Positions 44,831-53,048 of a DNA stretch of 64,000 nt are shown here, in pieces. The translations under genes and the position numbers were made by a program. The notes under the pieces are model-generated. The model saw only the letters and a list, made by a program, of their open reading frames with translations. It was not told where the DNA came from and did no database searches. Source of the DNA: Devosia marina (lineage in GTDB: Bacteria; Pseudomonadota; Alphaproteobacteria; Rhizobiales; Devosiaceae). The stretch covers positions 62,001 to 126,000 of the forward strand of contig NZ_WQRF01000006.1 of assembly GCF_009758415.1 (NCBI RefSeq), given 5' to 3'. Within the stretch, counting starts at the first letter, position 1. Every line of letters starts with the position of its first letter.

Positions 44831-47800
44831 ATGCACCTCCTCTCCGCCCAGGCTGGCGCGATCCAGCAGGAGGGCGAGGCCATCGACCTCGCCCAGTCCC
44901 CCGGGGACTACGTCTTCGCATCCTCGGCAGACAGCGAACTGGCCATGCTGGCGGGCGCCGCAGACCGGGCAGGGGAGACCGGACTACGCCTCGCCAATAC
45001 GCTGCGCCTCACCAACAATTTGTCCGTCGATATGTGGCTGGAGCAAACCGTCGCTCATGCCAGGCTGGTCGTGCTCCGCCTCATCGGCGGCGCGGCCTAT
45101 TTTCAGTATGGCGTGGACGAACTGACGGCCCTTTGTGCGAACAACAATATCCCGCTGGCACTCCTCCCCGGCGACGCCAATCCCGATCCGATCCTGCAAT
45201 CGCGCTCGACCATTCACCCCGACGATTGGACGAGCCTGCACCAATTCTTCATCGCCGGCGGCCCCGACAATGCCGATGCAATTCTGCAGGCATTCTCGAG
45301 ACTGGCGGTCCTGCCCACCCTCCCCCTTGAGGGGCTTCGAGCTGTCCCGCAGGGCAAATCGCTCCAGCGGAGCGATTTGAGGCAAGAAGGCCAGGAGAGC
45401 TACGCTCGACTGGACGGAGGAAGCGCCCCGCACCCCTTCCCCCGCTTCGGCCTCTGGCACCCAAGAACCGGCATGACCGATGAAGCGGGTCTTCGCGCCA
45501 CCCACGAACGGCCACCGGCCGACACCTCCCCCTGTAAGGGGGAGGCCGGGAGGGGGTACTTCGATGCAACGCCCCACATCCCCATCCTCTTCTACCGCGC
45601 CGCTCTTGAGGGCGCTGGCACCGCCACGCTCGAGGCCCTCATTGCCGAACTGGAAGCCCGTGGCCTCACCCCGGTGCCCATCGTCGTGTCTTCGCTCAAG
45701 GAAGCGGGCTGCATCGCCTTCGTGCAGCAGGTCTTCGCCGATTTCCCTCCTGCCGCCATTTTCAATCTCACCGCTTTCGCCCTCGGGGTTGCCGATCTCG
45801 ATGAGGCATCAAACCCCTTCGCCGGCACCGATGCCCCGGTGATCCAGCTCATCCAGACTGGCCGTTCCATGGGCCAATGGGCAGCCGACCCGCAGGGCCT
45901 CTCATCCAAAGACATGGCGATGTATCTCGTCATGCCCGAAGTTGATGGCCGTATTGGCGGCCTTCTGGTGGGCCATAAGGCCGACGCGGTTTGGCATGAG
46001 CGCACCCAGTGCCCGCTTTCTGCTTATACCCCCGACCAAGGGGGCGTCAGGCGCGCCGTCGATCTCGCCTTCAACTGGGCTCGCCTCCGGGGCACCCCCC
46101 GCGCAGATCGCAAAGTTGCTTTCGTCCTCGCCAACTATCCCATCCGCGACGGACGACTTGCCAACGGCGTCGGCTACGACGCGCCCGAATCGACCGTTCA
46201 GATGCTGATGGCGCTGGATAGGGCGGGGTACGATTGCGCGGCGGCCGCAGGCCGTGCGGCCTACCCTAAAACTTCCACCGACCTCGTCGCCTGCCTGCAA
46301 TCCGGGCCCACCAACGCCAATCCCCAACGCTGTCATTCCGGCGCTGTCCTGCCGCTCCGACGCTACATCGAACTCTTCGCCGCGCTACCCGCCGAAATTC
46401 AGGACGCGGTCACCGCCCGCTGGGGCGATCCGGCAACGGATCCCTTCATCAGGGACAACGCTTTCCACCTGCCCGCCCATCGCTTCGGCAATGTGGTTCT
46501 CATGCTCCAGCCCGCCCGCGGCTATCATCTGGACGAAACCGAGAGCTATCACGATCCGGCCCTGGTGCCGCCGCACGCCTATGTCGCCGCCTATCTCTGG
46601 CTGCGTCACGAGTTCGGTGCCCATGCGCTCGTCCACAATGGCAAGCATGGCACGCTTGAATGGCTGCCCGGTAAGTCGGCGGCGCTCGATGCCGATTGCT
46701 ATCCAGATGCGCTCTGGGGCCAGCTGCCGCATCTTTATCCCTTCATCGTCAATGATCCCGGCGAGGGCACCCAGGCCAAGCGCCGCACAGGTGCTGTCAT
46801 CATCGACCATCTGGTGCCCCCGCTCACGCGCGCCGAGACTTATGGGCCGCTTAAAGATCTGGAGGCCCTGCTTGATGAATATTACGCCGCCTCCGGCATG
46901 GATCGCCGCCGCCTCGCCGATCTCAAGCGTCGCATTCTCGATTTCACCCGCGACAGTCGCCTCGACCAGGACATCGGTCTGCCCGAAGGCGACACCGAAG
47001 CCCTGATCAAGATCGACAACTTCCTCTGCGATTTGAAGGAAGCCCAGATACGCGACGGTCTGCATGTGTTCGGGTCATCGCCCGCGGGAGGCTTCGCGCG
47101 AGACCTCGCCGTCGCATTGGCCAGAATACCCCGAGGGGAAGCGGCCGGGGATAACTCGCTCATTCGCGCCCTCGCCGATGATCTGAAACTCGGTTTCGAC
47201 CCGCTCACCGCCAAGCTGGGCAACCCCTGGACCGGGCCATCACTGGACGCCCCGACTTCCATGCAGGGAAGGGTGCGTCGGGTTGGCGACATGGTCGAGC
47301 AACTCGAAATCATCGCCGCCGACCTCGTCGCTGGCACGCGCACTTGCCCGCCCGACTGGTCCGCGACCCGCGCCGTTCTCGACACTGTCGAAACCATTAT
47401 CCAGCCCCGCCTTGCCGCCTCGGGACCTGCAGAAATGCAGGCTTTTCTCGACGCGCTCGACGGCAAGTTCATTGTCCCCGGCCCCTCCGGCGCTCCCTCA
47501 CGCGGCCGCCTTGACGTCCTGCCCACGGGCCGCAATTTCTACTCGGTTGATGCCCGTGCCGTCCCCACTCCCAGTGCCTGGGAACTCGGCAGAAAATCGG
47601 CCGAGAGTCTGGCCCTGCGCCATCTGCAGGACCATGGTCAACACCTCCGCGCCGTCGCCCTCTCGGTCTGGGGCACGGCCAATATGCGCACCGGCGGGGA
47701 CGATATCGCCCAGGCGCTTGCCCTCATTGGCGCGCGCCCCACTTGGGACCCGGGCTCGCTGCGCGTCTCGGGCTATGAAATCATCCCGCTGGCCAAACTT

Positions 47801-48703
47801 GGCCGCCCCCGCGTTGACGTGACCCTGCGCATCTCCGGCTTTTTCCGCGATGCCTTCCCGGCCCAGATCGCCCTGTTCGACCGGGCCGTTCGCGCCATCG
47901 GTGCGCTGGACGAGCCGGAAGACGACAACCCACTCGCCGCCCGCATGCGCGCCGAGGCGCTGGGCTTGATGGCATCTGGCAAGTCGGAAAGCGCATCAGC
48001 CCTGGAAGCCGGTGCCCGGATTTTCGGCTCCAGGCCAGGGACTTATGGCGCCGGCCTGGGTCAGTTGATCGACAATGGCGCCTGGTCGGACAAGGCCGAA
48101 CTCGCCCATCAGGCCGTTTCATGGGGCCAATATGCCTATGGCGCAACTGCCGAGGGACTAGCCATGCAGGATCGTTTCCGCGCCCGCCTGGGCCAGATCG
48201 ACGCCGTCATTCACAATCAGGATAATCGCGAGCACGATCTGCTCGACAGCGACAACTACTACCAGTTCGAGGGTGGCCTGTCGGTCGCGGCCGAGACCCT
48301 CTCCGGCCACAAGCCCGCCGCCTATCACAATGACCATTCCCGTCCGGAAACGCCGAAAATCCGCACGCTGGACGAGGAAGTCAGCCACGTCATGCGCTCG
48401 CGCGTGGTCAATCCCAAGTGGATCGCGGGCATGCAGCGCCACGGCTATCGCGGTGCCTTCGAGATGATAGCCACGGTCGATTTCATGTTCGCCTTCGCAG
48501 CCACCACCGGCGCGGTGAAAACGCATCATTTCGACCTCGCTTTCGAGGCTTTTGTCGAGGACGATGCCGTGCGCGAATGGCTGATTGAGGTCAATCGTTT
48601 CGGCTATGACGAACTGCTCGCTAAGCTGAACGACGCCCGCCGGCGCGGCCTCTGGTCGCCACGATCCAATTCCGCCTTCGCCTATCTGGAGCGCCTCGCA
48701 TGA
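44831..48703 (+). CDS. cobN: Cobaltochelatase subunit CobN
   Basis: Large subunit of the aerobic ATP-dependent cobaltochelatase, which with CobS and CobT inserts Co(II) into hydrogenobyrinic acid a,c-diamide. 1290 residues. Familiar signatures are HIPILFYRAALEGAGTATLE, VNDPGEGTQAKRRTGAVIID, HNGKHGTLEWLPGKSA, NFYSVDARAVPTPSAWELG and the C-terminal VAEFVEDDAVREWL-type end. In the N-terminal part two stretches, about residues 163-203 and 223-242, do not look like CobN and at DNA level are palindromic elements carried in frame (see repeats). Starts 4 bp after cobW; CobS and CobT are not in the window. Confidence 0.95.
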   Translation: MHLLSAQAGAIQQEGEAIDLAQSPGDYVFASSADSELAMLAGAADRAGETGLRLANTLRLTNNLSVDMWLEQTVAHARLVVLRLIGGAAYFQYGVDELTALCANNNIPLALLPGDANPDPILQSRSTIHPDDWTSLHQFFIAGGPDNADAILQAFSRLAVLPTLPLEGLRAVPQGKSLQRSDLRQEGQESYARLDGGSAPHPFPRFGLWHPRTGMTDEAGLRATHERPPADTSPCKGEAGRGYFDATPHIPILFYRAALEGAGTATLEALIAELEARGLTPVPIVVSSLKEAGCIAFVQQVFADFPPAAIFNLTAFALGVADLDEASNPFAGTDAPVIQLIQTGRSMGQWAADPQGLSSKDMAMYLVMPEVDGRIGGLLVGHKADAVWHERTQCPLSAYTPDQGGVRRAVDLAFNWARLRGTPRADRKVAFVLANYPIRDGRLANGVGYDAPESTVQMLMALDRAGYDCAAAAGRAAYPKTSTDLVACLQSGPTNANPQRCHSGAVLPLRRYIELFAALPAEIQDAVTARWGDPATDPFIRDNAFHLPAHRFGNVVLMLQPARGYHLDETESYHDPALVPPHAYVAAYLWLRHEFGAHALVHNGKHGTLEWLPGKSAALDADCYPDALWGQLPHLYPFIVNDPGEGTQAKRRTGAVIIDHLVPPLTRAETYGPLKDLEALLDEYYAASGMDRRRLADLKRRILDFTRDSRLDQDIGLPEGDTEALIKIDNFLCDLKEAQIRDGLHVFGSSPAGGFARDLAVALARIPRGEAAGDNSLIRALADDLKLGFDPLTAKLGNPWTGPSLDAPTSMQGRVRRVGDMVEQLEIIAADLVAGTRTCPPDWSATRAVLDTVETIIQPRLAASGPAEMQAFLDALDGKFIVPGPSGAPSRGRLDVLPTGRNFYSVDARAVPTPSAWELGRKSAESLALRHLQDHGQHLRAVALSVWGTANMRTGGDDIAQALALIGARPTWDPGSLRVSGYEIIPLAKLGRPRVDVTLRISGFFRDAFPAQIALFDRAVRAIGALDEPEDDNPLAARMRAEALGLMASGKSESASALEAGARIFGSRPGTYGAGLGQLIDNGAWSDKAELAHQAVSWGQYAYGATAEGLAMQDRFRARLGQIDAVIHNQDNREHDLLDSDNYYQFEGGLSVAAETLSGHKPAAYHNDHSRPETPKIRTLDEEVSHVMRSRVVNPKWIAGMQRHGYRGAFEMIATVDFMFAFAATTGAVKTHHFDLAFEAFVEDDAVREWLIEVNRFGYDELLAKLNDARRRGLWSPRSNSAFAYLERLA
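45318..45437. repeat. Palindromic element 1 carried in frame in cobN
   Basis: Begins CCACCCTCCCCCTTGAGGGG, contains a perfect hairpin CAAATCGCTCC (45355-45365) / GGAGCGATTTG (45369-45379) with a 3-nt loop, and ends near GGAGGAAGCGCCCC. It translates without stop as about 40 residues (LPTLPLEGLRAV ... YARLDGGSAP) in a linker before PRFGLWHPRT of CobN. The boundaries are approximate. Confidence 0.65.
45499..45556. repeat. Palindromic element 2 carried in frame in cobN
   Basis: Hairpin CCTCCCCC-TGTAA-GGGGGAGG with flanks ACGAACGGCCACCGGCC and CCGGGAGGGGGT. In reverse orientation it matches the element upstream of znuC (GGGGGAGGT, GGTGGC, GTT, GTGG). It is translated as about 19 residues (ERPPADTSPCKGEAGRGYF) in the loop before the HIPILFYRA core of CobN. 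Confidence 0.65.
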
Positions 48704-49341
48704 CTGAAAAACCCGTCAAGAAAACCGACCTCATGACCGAGGCGGAGCGCGACGCCTATCACGCCGAAAAGATGAAGAAAAAGAAGGCGGCGCGTGACAA
48801 GATCCTGTCCACCAAGACCGAGGAAAAGGGCCTGCTCATCGTCCATACCGGCAAGGGCAAGGGAAAGTCGACGGCGGCCTTCGGCATGGTGTTCCGGGCC
48901 CTGGGCAATGGCATGCGCGTCGGCGTGGTGCAGTTCGTCAAAGGCGTGTGGAATACCGGGGAACGCGACGTACTCGACAAGTTCCCCGATCAGGTGACCA
49001 TCAATGCCATGGGCGAGGGATTCACTTGGGACGTTGCCGACCGGCAGCGCGATCTAGCGGCCGCCCGAAAGGCCTGGGATCAGGCCAAGGCGCTTATCGC
49101 TGACTCGGCCTACGATATGGTTTTGCTCGATGAGCTCAATATCTGCCTGCGCTACGACTACCTGCCGCTCGAGGAAGTGGTTGAGACACTGCACAGCAAG
49201 CCAGTTGAAAAGCACGTTATCGTCACTGGCCGCAATGCCAAGGACGAGTTGATCGAAATCGCCGATCTGGTCACCGAAATGACCGAAATCAAACACCATT
49301 TCCGGGCCGGCGTTAAAGCGCAGAAGGGCATCGAGTTTTAG
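48700..49341 (+). CDS. cobO: Cob(I)yrinic acid a,c-diamide adenosyltransferase
   Basis: 213-residue CobO/BtuR-type enzyme that adds the 5'-deoxyadenosyl group to the cobalt. P-loop HTGKGKGKSTAAFGMVFRAL near residue 50, VGVVQFVKGVWNTGE, VLLDELNICLRYDYL and HVIVTGRNA are canonical. An N-terminal Lys-rich helix (about 20-40) is typical. Start at 48700 overlaps the cobN stop (ATGA). Confidence 0.96.
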   Translation: MTEKPVKKTDLMTEAERDAYHAEKMKKKKAARDKILSTKTEEKGLLIVHTGKGKGKSTAAFGMVFRALGNGMRVGVVQFVKGVWNTGERDVLDKFPDQVTINAMGEGFTWDVADRQRDLAAARKAWDQAKALIADSAYDMVLLDELNICLRYDYLPLEEVVETLHSKPVEKHVIVTGRNAKDELIEIADLVTEMTEIKHHFRAGVKAQKGIEF

Positions 49342-49808
49342 CAGCCCATTGGCATGAAAGATCGCGTCAGTCCGTCGATAATGCCTTCCATCGCTGCCAG
49401 ATCACGAACATTGTATTCGATCCGGTAAGCGGCATAGCTGGCCCCGTCGCAGAGTGGGATCATGCGCTGATAGAAAATGCGGTGATCGCGTTGGCCAGAG
49501 AACACCGCCCATTGCGGTGTTGAGGCCTGGTAGGTGATCGCCCAGTTTTGCTCGTTGGCGAAGCGTTGCCGCTGTGCGACCTCGGCTTCGAAATTCTCCA
49601 GAAGATGGCCGCCCCAGACAGTAAGGACCTGCTCTGACTTCGGCCGGTAAAAGGCCTGCCCGTCGCCATTGTCGCTTTCGCCCCCGCCTTCAAAGCTGGG
49701 CGGGATATCAAGCTCGTAGCCGTAGCGTTCGTTCGTATAATGCGTCCAGAACTGCGCCATTGCGGGGGCGGCAACCAGGAGCAGGGCGATGGCGATCAGA
49801 TAGCGCAT
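49338..49808 (-). CDS. Secreted hypothetical protein
   Basis: 156 residues, signal peptide MRYLIAIALLLVAAPAMA. The mature part (FWTHYTNERYGYELDIPPSF, then GDGQAFYRPKSEQVLTVWGG and MEGIIDGLTRSFMPMGC) resembles small periplasmic proteins with a PsbP-like fold, 'y.n.r.gy.l.iP..f'; this is a weak match. Ends converge with cobO, sharing four bases (TTAG). No role apparent in cobalamin synthesis. Confidence 0.75.
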   Translation of the reverse strand: MRYLIAIALLLVAAPAMAQFWTHYTNERYGYELDIPPSFEGGGESDNGDGQAFYRPKSEQVLTVWGGHLLENFEAEVAQRQRFANEQNWAITYQASTPQWAVFSGQRDHRIFYQRMIPLCDGASYAAYRIEYNVRDLAAMEGIIDGLTRSFMPMGC

Positions 49809-49848
49809 GGCAGCACTGTGCCTGTCCTTCCCCCACCGGGCAAGCCGC

Positions 49849-50742
49849 TCAGAGAACAACAATTCCGGCGTGCTTGGCTTTGTCTTCCGGCTCGACATGG
49901 ATAGTGATCTGCACATCCCGGACCGCCTTGCGCAACTGGCCTTCAATGCGGTCGCAGATGCCGTGGGCGTCGTCCACGCTCATTGCGCCGGGCACGACGA
50001 GGTGAAAGTCGATAAAGGTCATCTTGCCGGCCTGTCGTGTACGGATGTCGTGTGCTTCGATCGCCCCGTCGGCGCTGGTTGCGATCACTTCGCGTATGGT
50101 TTTTTGCGTCTCGCCGGGAACGGCCACATCCATTAACCCGCCCACGCTGTCCCGGATGACGCCCCAGCCGGACCAAAGGATATTGAGCGCAACCAGTGCG
50201 GCCAACACGGCGTCCAACTGCGCCCAGCCGGTGGCATAGACCAGCGCCAGCCCAGCCAGCACGCCGAAGGTCGAGATCACATCGGTCATCAGATGTTTGC
50301 CATCGGCCGCAATCGCCGGCGACTTCGCGGCATTTCCCTGGCGTAGCAGCACAAAGGCCCAGACCAGGTTTATCGCTGTTGCCACGCCGCTGATCGCCAA
50401 CCCCTGCATGGGTGCTGTCGGCATCTCCGGCGCCAGAAAGCCCATGATGGCTTCGCGCAAAATCAGGATGGCGGCAACGATAATCATCACCCCCACCAGT
50501 ACGGCGGAGAAATATTCGGCCTTATGATAGCCATAGGGCAGGCTGGCATCGGCCGGGCGCTGTGCTAGGCGCACCGCGATCAGCGCACCCATGGCGGTCA
50601 CGACATTGACGATGGATTCCAGCGCGTCGGAGTAAAGCGCGATTGAGCCGGTCAGCCACCAGGCCAGGAATTTGAGCCCCAGAACGATCAGCCCCACCAG
50701 AATGCTGGACGCGGCGATGGCCAGGGTGCGGTTGGCCGCCAT
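49849..50742 (-). CDS. Cation diffusion facilitator (CDF) family metal transporter
   Basis: 297-residue inner-membrane antiporter that exports divalent metals (zinc, iron, cobalt or manganese). Six helices: first ILVGLIVLGLKFLAWWLTGS; metal-site residues in ALYSDALESIVNV (helix 2) and KHLMTDVISTFG (helix 5); C-terminal cytoplasmic domain (GETQKTIREVIATSADGAI, HDIRTRQAGKMTFIDFHLVV). The start at 50742 follows AAGGAGAG. Position between cobO and cobE suggests cobalt or zinc balance, but metal choice is not predictable. Confidence 0.93.
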   Translation of the reverse strand: MAANRTLAIAASSILVGLIVLGLKFLAWWLTGSIALYSDALESIVNVVTAMGALIAVRLAQRPADASLPYGYHKAEYFSAVLVGVMIIVAAILILREAIMGFLAPEMPTAPMQGLAISGVATAINLVWAFVLLRQGNAAKSPAIAADGKHLMTDVISTFGVLAGLALVYATGWAQLDAVLAALVALNILWSGWGVIRDSVGGLMDVAVPGETQKTIREVIATSADGAIEAHDIRTRQAGKMTFIDFHLVVPGAMSVDDAHGICDRIEGQLRKAVRDVQITIHVEPEDKAKHAGIVVL

Positions 50743-51029
50743 TGTGCTCTCCTTGGTCTGGAATACTGGCCATAGCGGACCCGCCGTCCGGTCGCAAGTC
50801 ATTGTATTTGCGAACGATTTTCAGAAGCATTCGTAACTGCGGGTCATTCTGTCGGCGCCGGGGCCAAGCCTTTGATTGACCAAGAACTTTGCTCGGCCTA
50901 GAAGCAATGATAGCGCAGCGTTCCCGTGACGGAACTGAAACAGAGCTCGGTGCGGTTGACCAATTTGCGGGACCAAGCCCGGGGCTGCTCCGGTTTTGAG
51001 TGAAGCTGCCTCGTCCGAACGAGGCAAAT
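50743..51029. other. Divergent intergenic region
   Basis: 287 bp between the CDF transporter (minus) and cobE (plus). It should hold both promoters. I see no B12-box motif, so it is not a second riboswitch; the only clear structure is the hairpin at 51007-51026. Confidence 0.4.
51007..51026 (+). promoter_or_regulatory. Hairpin covering the cobE ribosome site
   Basis: Perfect 8-bp stem TGCCTCGT (51007-51014) / ACGAGGCA (51019-51026), loop CCGA. The second arm contains GAGG, the Shine-Dalgarno of the ATG at 51030. When folded the site is hidden, which suggests translational control of cobE. Confidence 0.55.
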
Positions 51030-51503
51030 ATGGTCGATTCTTATTCAGACCCGATCGCGGGTTTCACGACGAGCGGCATTGTCGCCGGCATCGGCCTGCG
51101 TGCGGGCGCTCAGGCCAGCGACATCCTGCAATTGATCGAAGCATGCCTGGCAGAGGCAAGCCTTGTCCGGGCCGATATCGCGGCGCTGGCCACGCTGAAC
51201 CGCAAGCAGGCACATCCCGCCCTACGCGAGGCCGCAAGCGCCCTCGCTGTGCCGATCGTGTCCGTTGTTGAATCTCAGCTTGCAATTGATGCGCCCAATC
51301 CCTCGGAGCGGGTTCGCCGTCACAGCGGTATCAGCTCGATTGCAGAAGCTACGGCCATGCGGTACGGCGCCCTTGTGCTTGAAAAGCGCCGCGGTGCTGG
51401 CGTGACATGCGCATTTGCGCGGCTGGATCGGCCTCATGAACTGGCCCACTCGAGTGCATCAATGGCCGCATCGACGCTTTCGACCTCAAGGGCGGGGCCG
51501 TAA
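51030..51503 (+). CDS. cobE: CobE / CbiG C-terminal domain protein
   Basis: 157 residues. GIVAGIGLRAGAQASDILQLI, then LATLNRKQAHPALREAASAL, SVVESQLAI and RVRRHSGISSIAEATAMRYGALVL follow the CbiG C-terminal domain, known as CobE in the aerobic pathway and needed for corrin-ring formation around the precorrin methylations. The core seems to end near GVTCAFARLD (51430); the last 24 residues lie over the 3' end of cobK on the other strand. The start has a hairpin across its ribosome site; a GTG at 51000 is in frame but weaker. Confidence 0.88.
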   Translation: MVDSYSDPIAGFTTSGIVAGIGLRAGAQASDILQLIEACLAEASLVRADIAALATLNRKQAHPALREAASALAVPIVSVVESQLAIDAPNPSERVRRHSGISSIAEATAMRYGALVLEKRRGAGVTCAFARLDRPHELAHSSASMAASTLSTSRAGP

Positions 51504-52165
51504 ATGGGACGCTCGATCATGACCACGCGAACGTCCAAATGCTGCGCCGCCTCGAGCTTGGCCGCGGTCTGTCCGCCGCCCGAGTTCTTGCTGACCAGAT
51601 GGGTAATGCCATGACGCCGCATCAGGGCAATCTCATCGTCCAGCCGATAGGGCGGGCGACTGACGATCAATTCCGCATGGACGGGGAGGGGCGTTTGCGG
51701 AGCCTCGATCACACGGACATAGAGCCTACAGTCCCGGCGCTCAAGGAACAGGTCGAGCCCGGTGTGTCCGGTCGTCAGCAGCACATTGGCATGGGCAGGC
51801 AAAGCATCGGCGGCCTCCCGCGCCGATCCCACCATGGTCCAGTGCGGACCGGGGAGCGGCGTCCATGCGGGGCGCATCAGGCGCACCAGTTTGACGCCGC
51901 TGGCCTGGGCCGCCGCCACGGCATTGATGGAGATCTGCCCCGCATAGGGGTGGGTGGCGTCGACCAGGTGATCGATGCCGGCGGCGCGCAGATAGGCGCT
52001 CAGTCCGGGAATGCCACCAAACGGCCCCATCCGCAACCGCCCCATGGGGAGGATCGGGTCCTGGGTGCGTCCTGCCAGCGAGGTGATGGCGTCGTGACCC
52101 GCGCCGACGAGCCGGTTGGCCAGTTCCCGCGCCTCGGCGGTCCCTCCCAGGATCAGGATCTTCAT
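51434..52165 (-). CDS. cobK: Precorrin-6A reductase
   Basis: 243-residue NADPH-dependent enzyme reducing precorrin-6A to dihydro-precorrin-6. Opening KILILGGTAEARELANRL, then VDATHPYAGQISINA and the end HGITHLVSKNSGGGQTAAKLEAA, all diagnostic. Start at 52165 chosen because upstream frame is shadow of cobA. Its 3' end overlaps cobE's by 70 bp on the opposite strand; the two divergently flank nothing and converge. It diverges from cobA with 70 bp between starts. Confidence 0.95.
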   Translation of the reverse strand: MKILILGGTAEARELANRLVGAGHDAITSLAGRTQDPILPMGRLRMGPFGGIPGLSAYLRAAGIDHLVDATHPYAGQISINAVAAAQASGVKLVRLMRPAWTPLPGPHWTMVGSAREAADALPAHANVLLTTGHTGLDLFLERRDCRLYVRVIEAPQTPLPVHAELIVSRPPYRLDDEIALMRRHGITHLVSKNSGGGQTAAKLEAAQHLDVRVVMIERPIYGPALEVESVDAAIDALEWASS

Positions 52166-52235
52166 CGTTTTTCTTTCACTGCGCCATGCCATTCTGCCCG
52201 CCCCAGTCCTTGCACTCAAGGTGCCGCGAGGCGCA

Positions 52236-53048
52236 ATGACTGAACGCCACCTCGCTACCCTCGCCAAAGCTGATTTCCCGGACTTTGAACCGGGCTCGGT
52301 CTGGCTTGTCGGGTCGGGACCTGGTGGTCCTGGCCTGTTGACCCTGCTAGCCTGGCACGCATTGGGACGGGCCGATGTCATTGTCCACGACGCTCTGGTG
52401 TCTCCTGACGTGATGGCACTGGCCCCGGACCATGTCACCCGCATTCATGCCGGCAAGCGCGGCGGCAAGCCATCCCCAAAGCAGGCCGATATCACCATCC
52501 GCCTGATCGAGCTGGCGCGTCAGGGCAGGCGCGTCCTGCGTTTGAAGGGCGGGGACCCCTTCATGTTTGGCCGAGGCGGCGAAGAAGCCGCGGCCCTGGC
52601 CGATGCCGGTATTCCCTTTCGCATCGTGCCGGGCATTTCCGCGGGCCTGGGCGGGCTCGCCTATGCAGGCCTGCCTGTCACCCACCGCGACACCAACCAC
52701 GCGGTGATTTTTGTCACCGGCCATGATGAAACCGGCGCCGTTCCAAGCGCTGTCGACTGGCCTGCTGTGGCCCGCGCCGCGCCAGTTATTGTCCTGTTCA
52801 TGGCGGTCAAGCACTTGCCCGTCATCGCTGCCCGTCTGATCGAAGCAGGACGCATACCCGACGAGGCGGTGACCATCGTTTCCAACGTCGCGCGTCCCGG
52901 ACAGATCGCCCTTGAAACAACGCTCGGAACGGTTGGGAGCCTGATTGATGTCCCGACCCCGGCCATCGTCGTCATCGGGCCGGTGGCGCGCTATCGGACC
53001 ACGCTCGATTGGTATGTCGACGAAGTGCGGAGGCATGTATTTGGCTAA
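52236..53048 (+). CDS. cobA: Uroporphyrinogen-III C-methyltransferase
   Basis: 270 residues; methylates C2 and C7 of uroporphyrinogen III, the branch point into cobalamin. SAM-binding and fold signatures: WLVGSGPGGPGLLTLLAWHAL, VHDALVSPDVM, VLRLKGGDPFMFGRGGEEA and GLPVTHRDTNHAVIFVTGHD. No siroheme synthase extension (CysG) is attached. ATG at 52236 has GAGG. Its stop overlaps the cobB start. Confidence 0.96.
   Translation: MTERHLATLAKADFPDFEPGSVWLVGSGPGGPGLLTLLAWHALGRADVIVHDALVSPDVMALAPDHVTRIHAGKRGGKPSPKQADITIRLIELARQGRRVLRLKGGDPFMFGRGGEEAAALADAGIPFRIVPGISAGLGGLAYAGLPVTHRDTNHAVIFVTGHDETGAVPSAVDWPAVARAAPVIVLFMAVKHLPVIAARLIEAGRIPDEAVTIVSNVARPGQIALETTLGTVGSLIDVPTPAIVVIGPVARYRTTLDWYVDEVRRHVFG

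Noticed and set aside
50743..51029. Second cobalamin riboswitch before cobE
   Set aside because: No B12-box (GCCxCTG) or GCCCCCGCAACTGT-type block is present.
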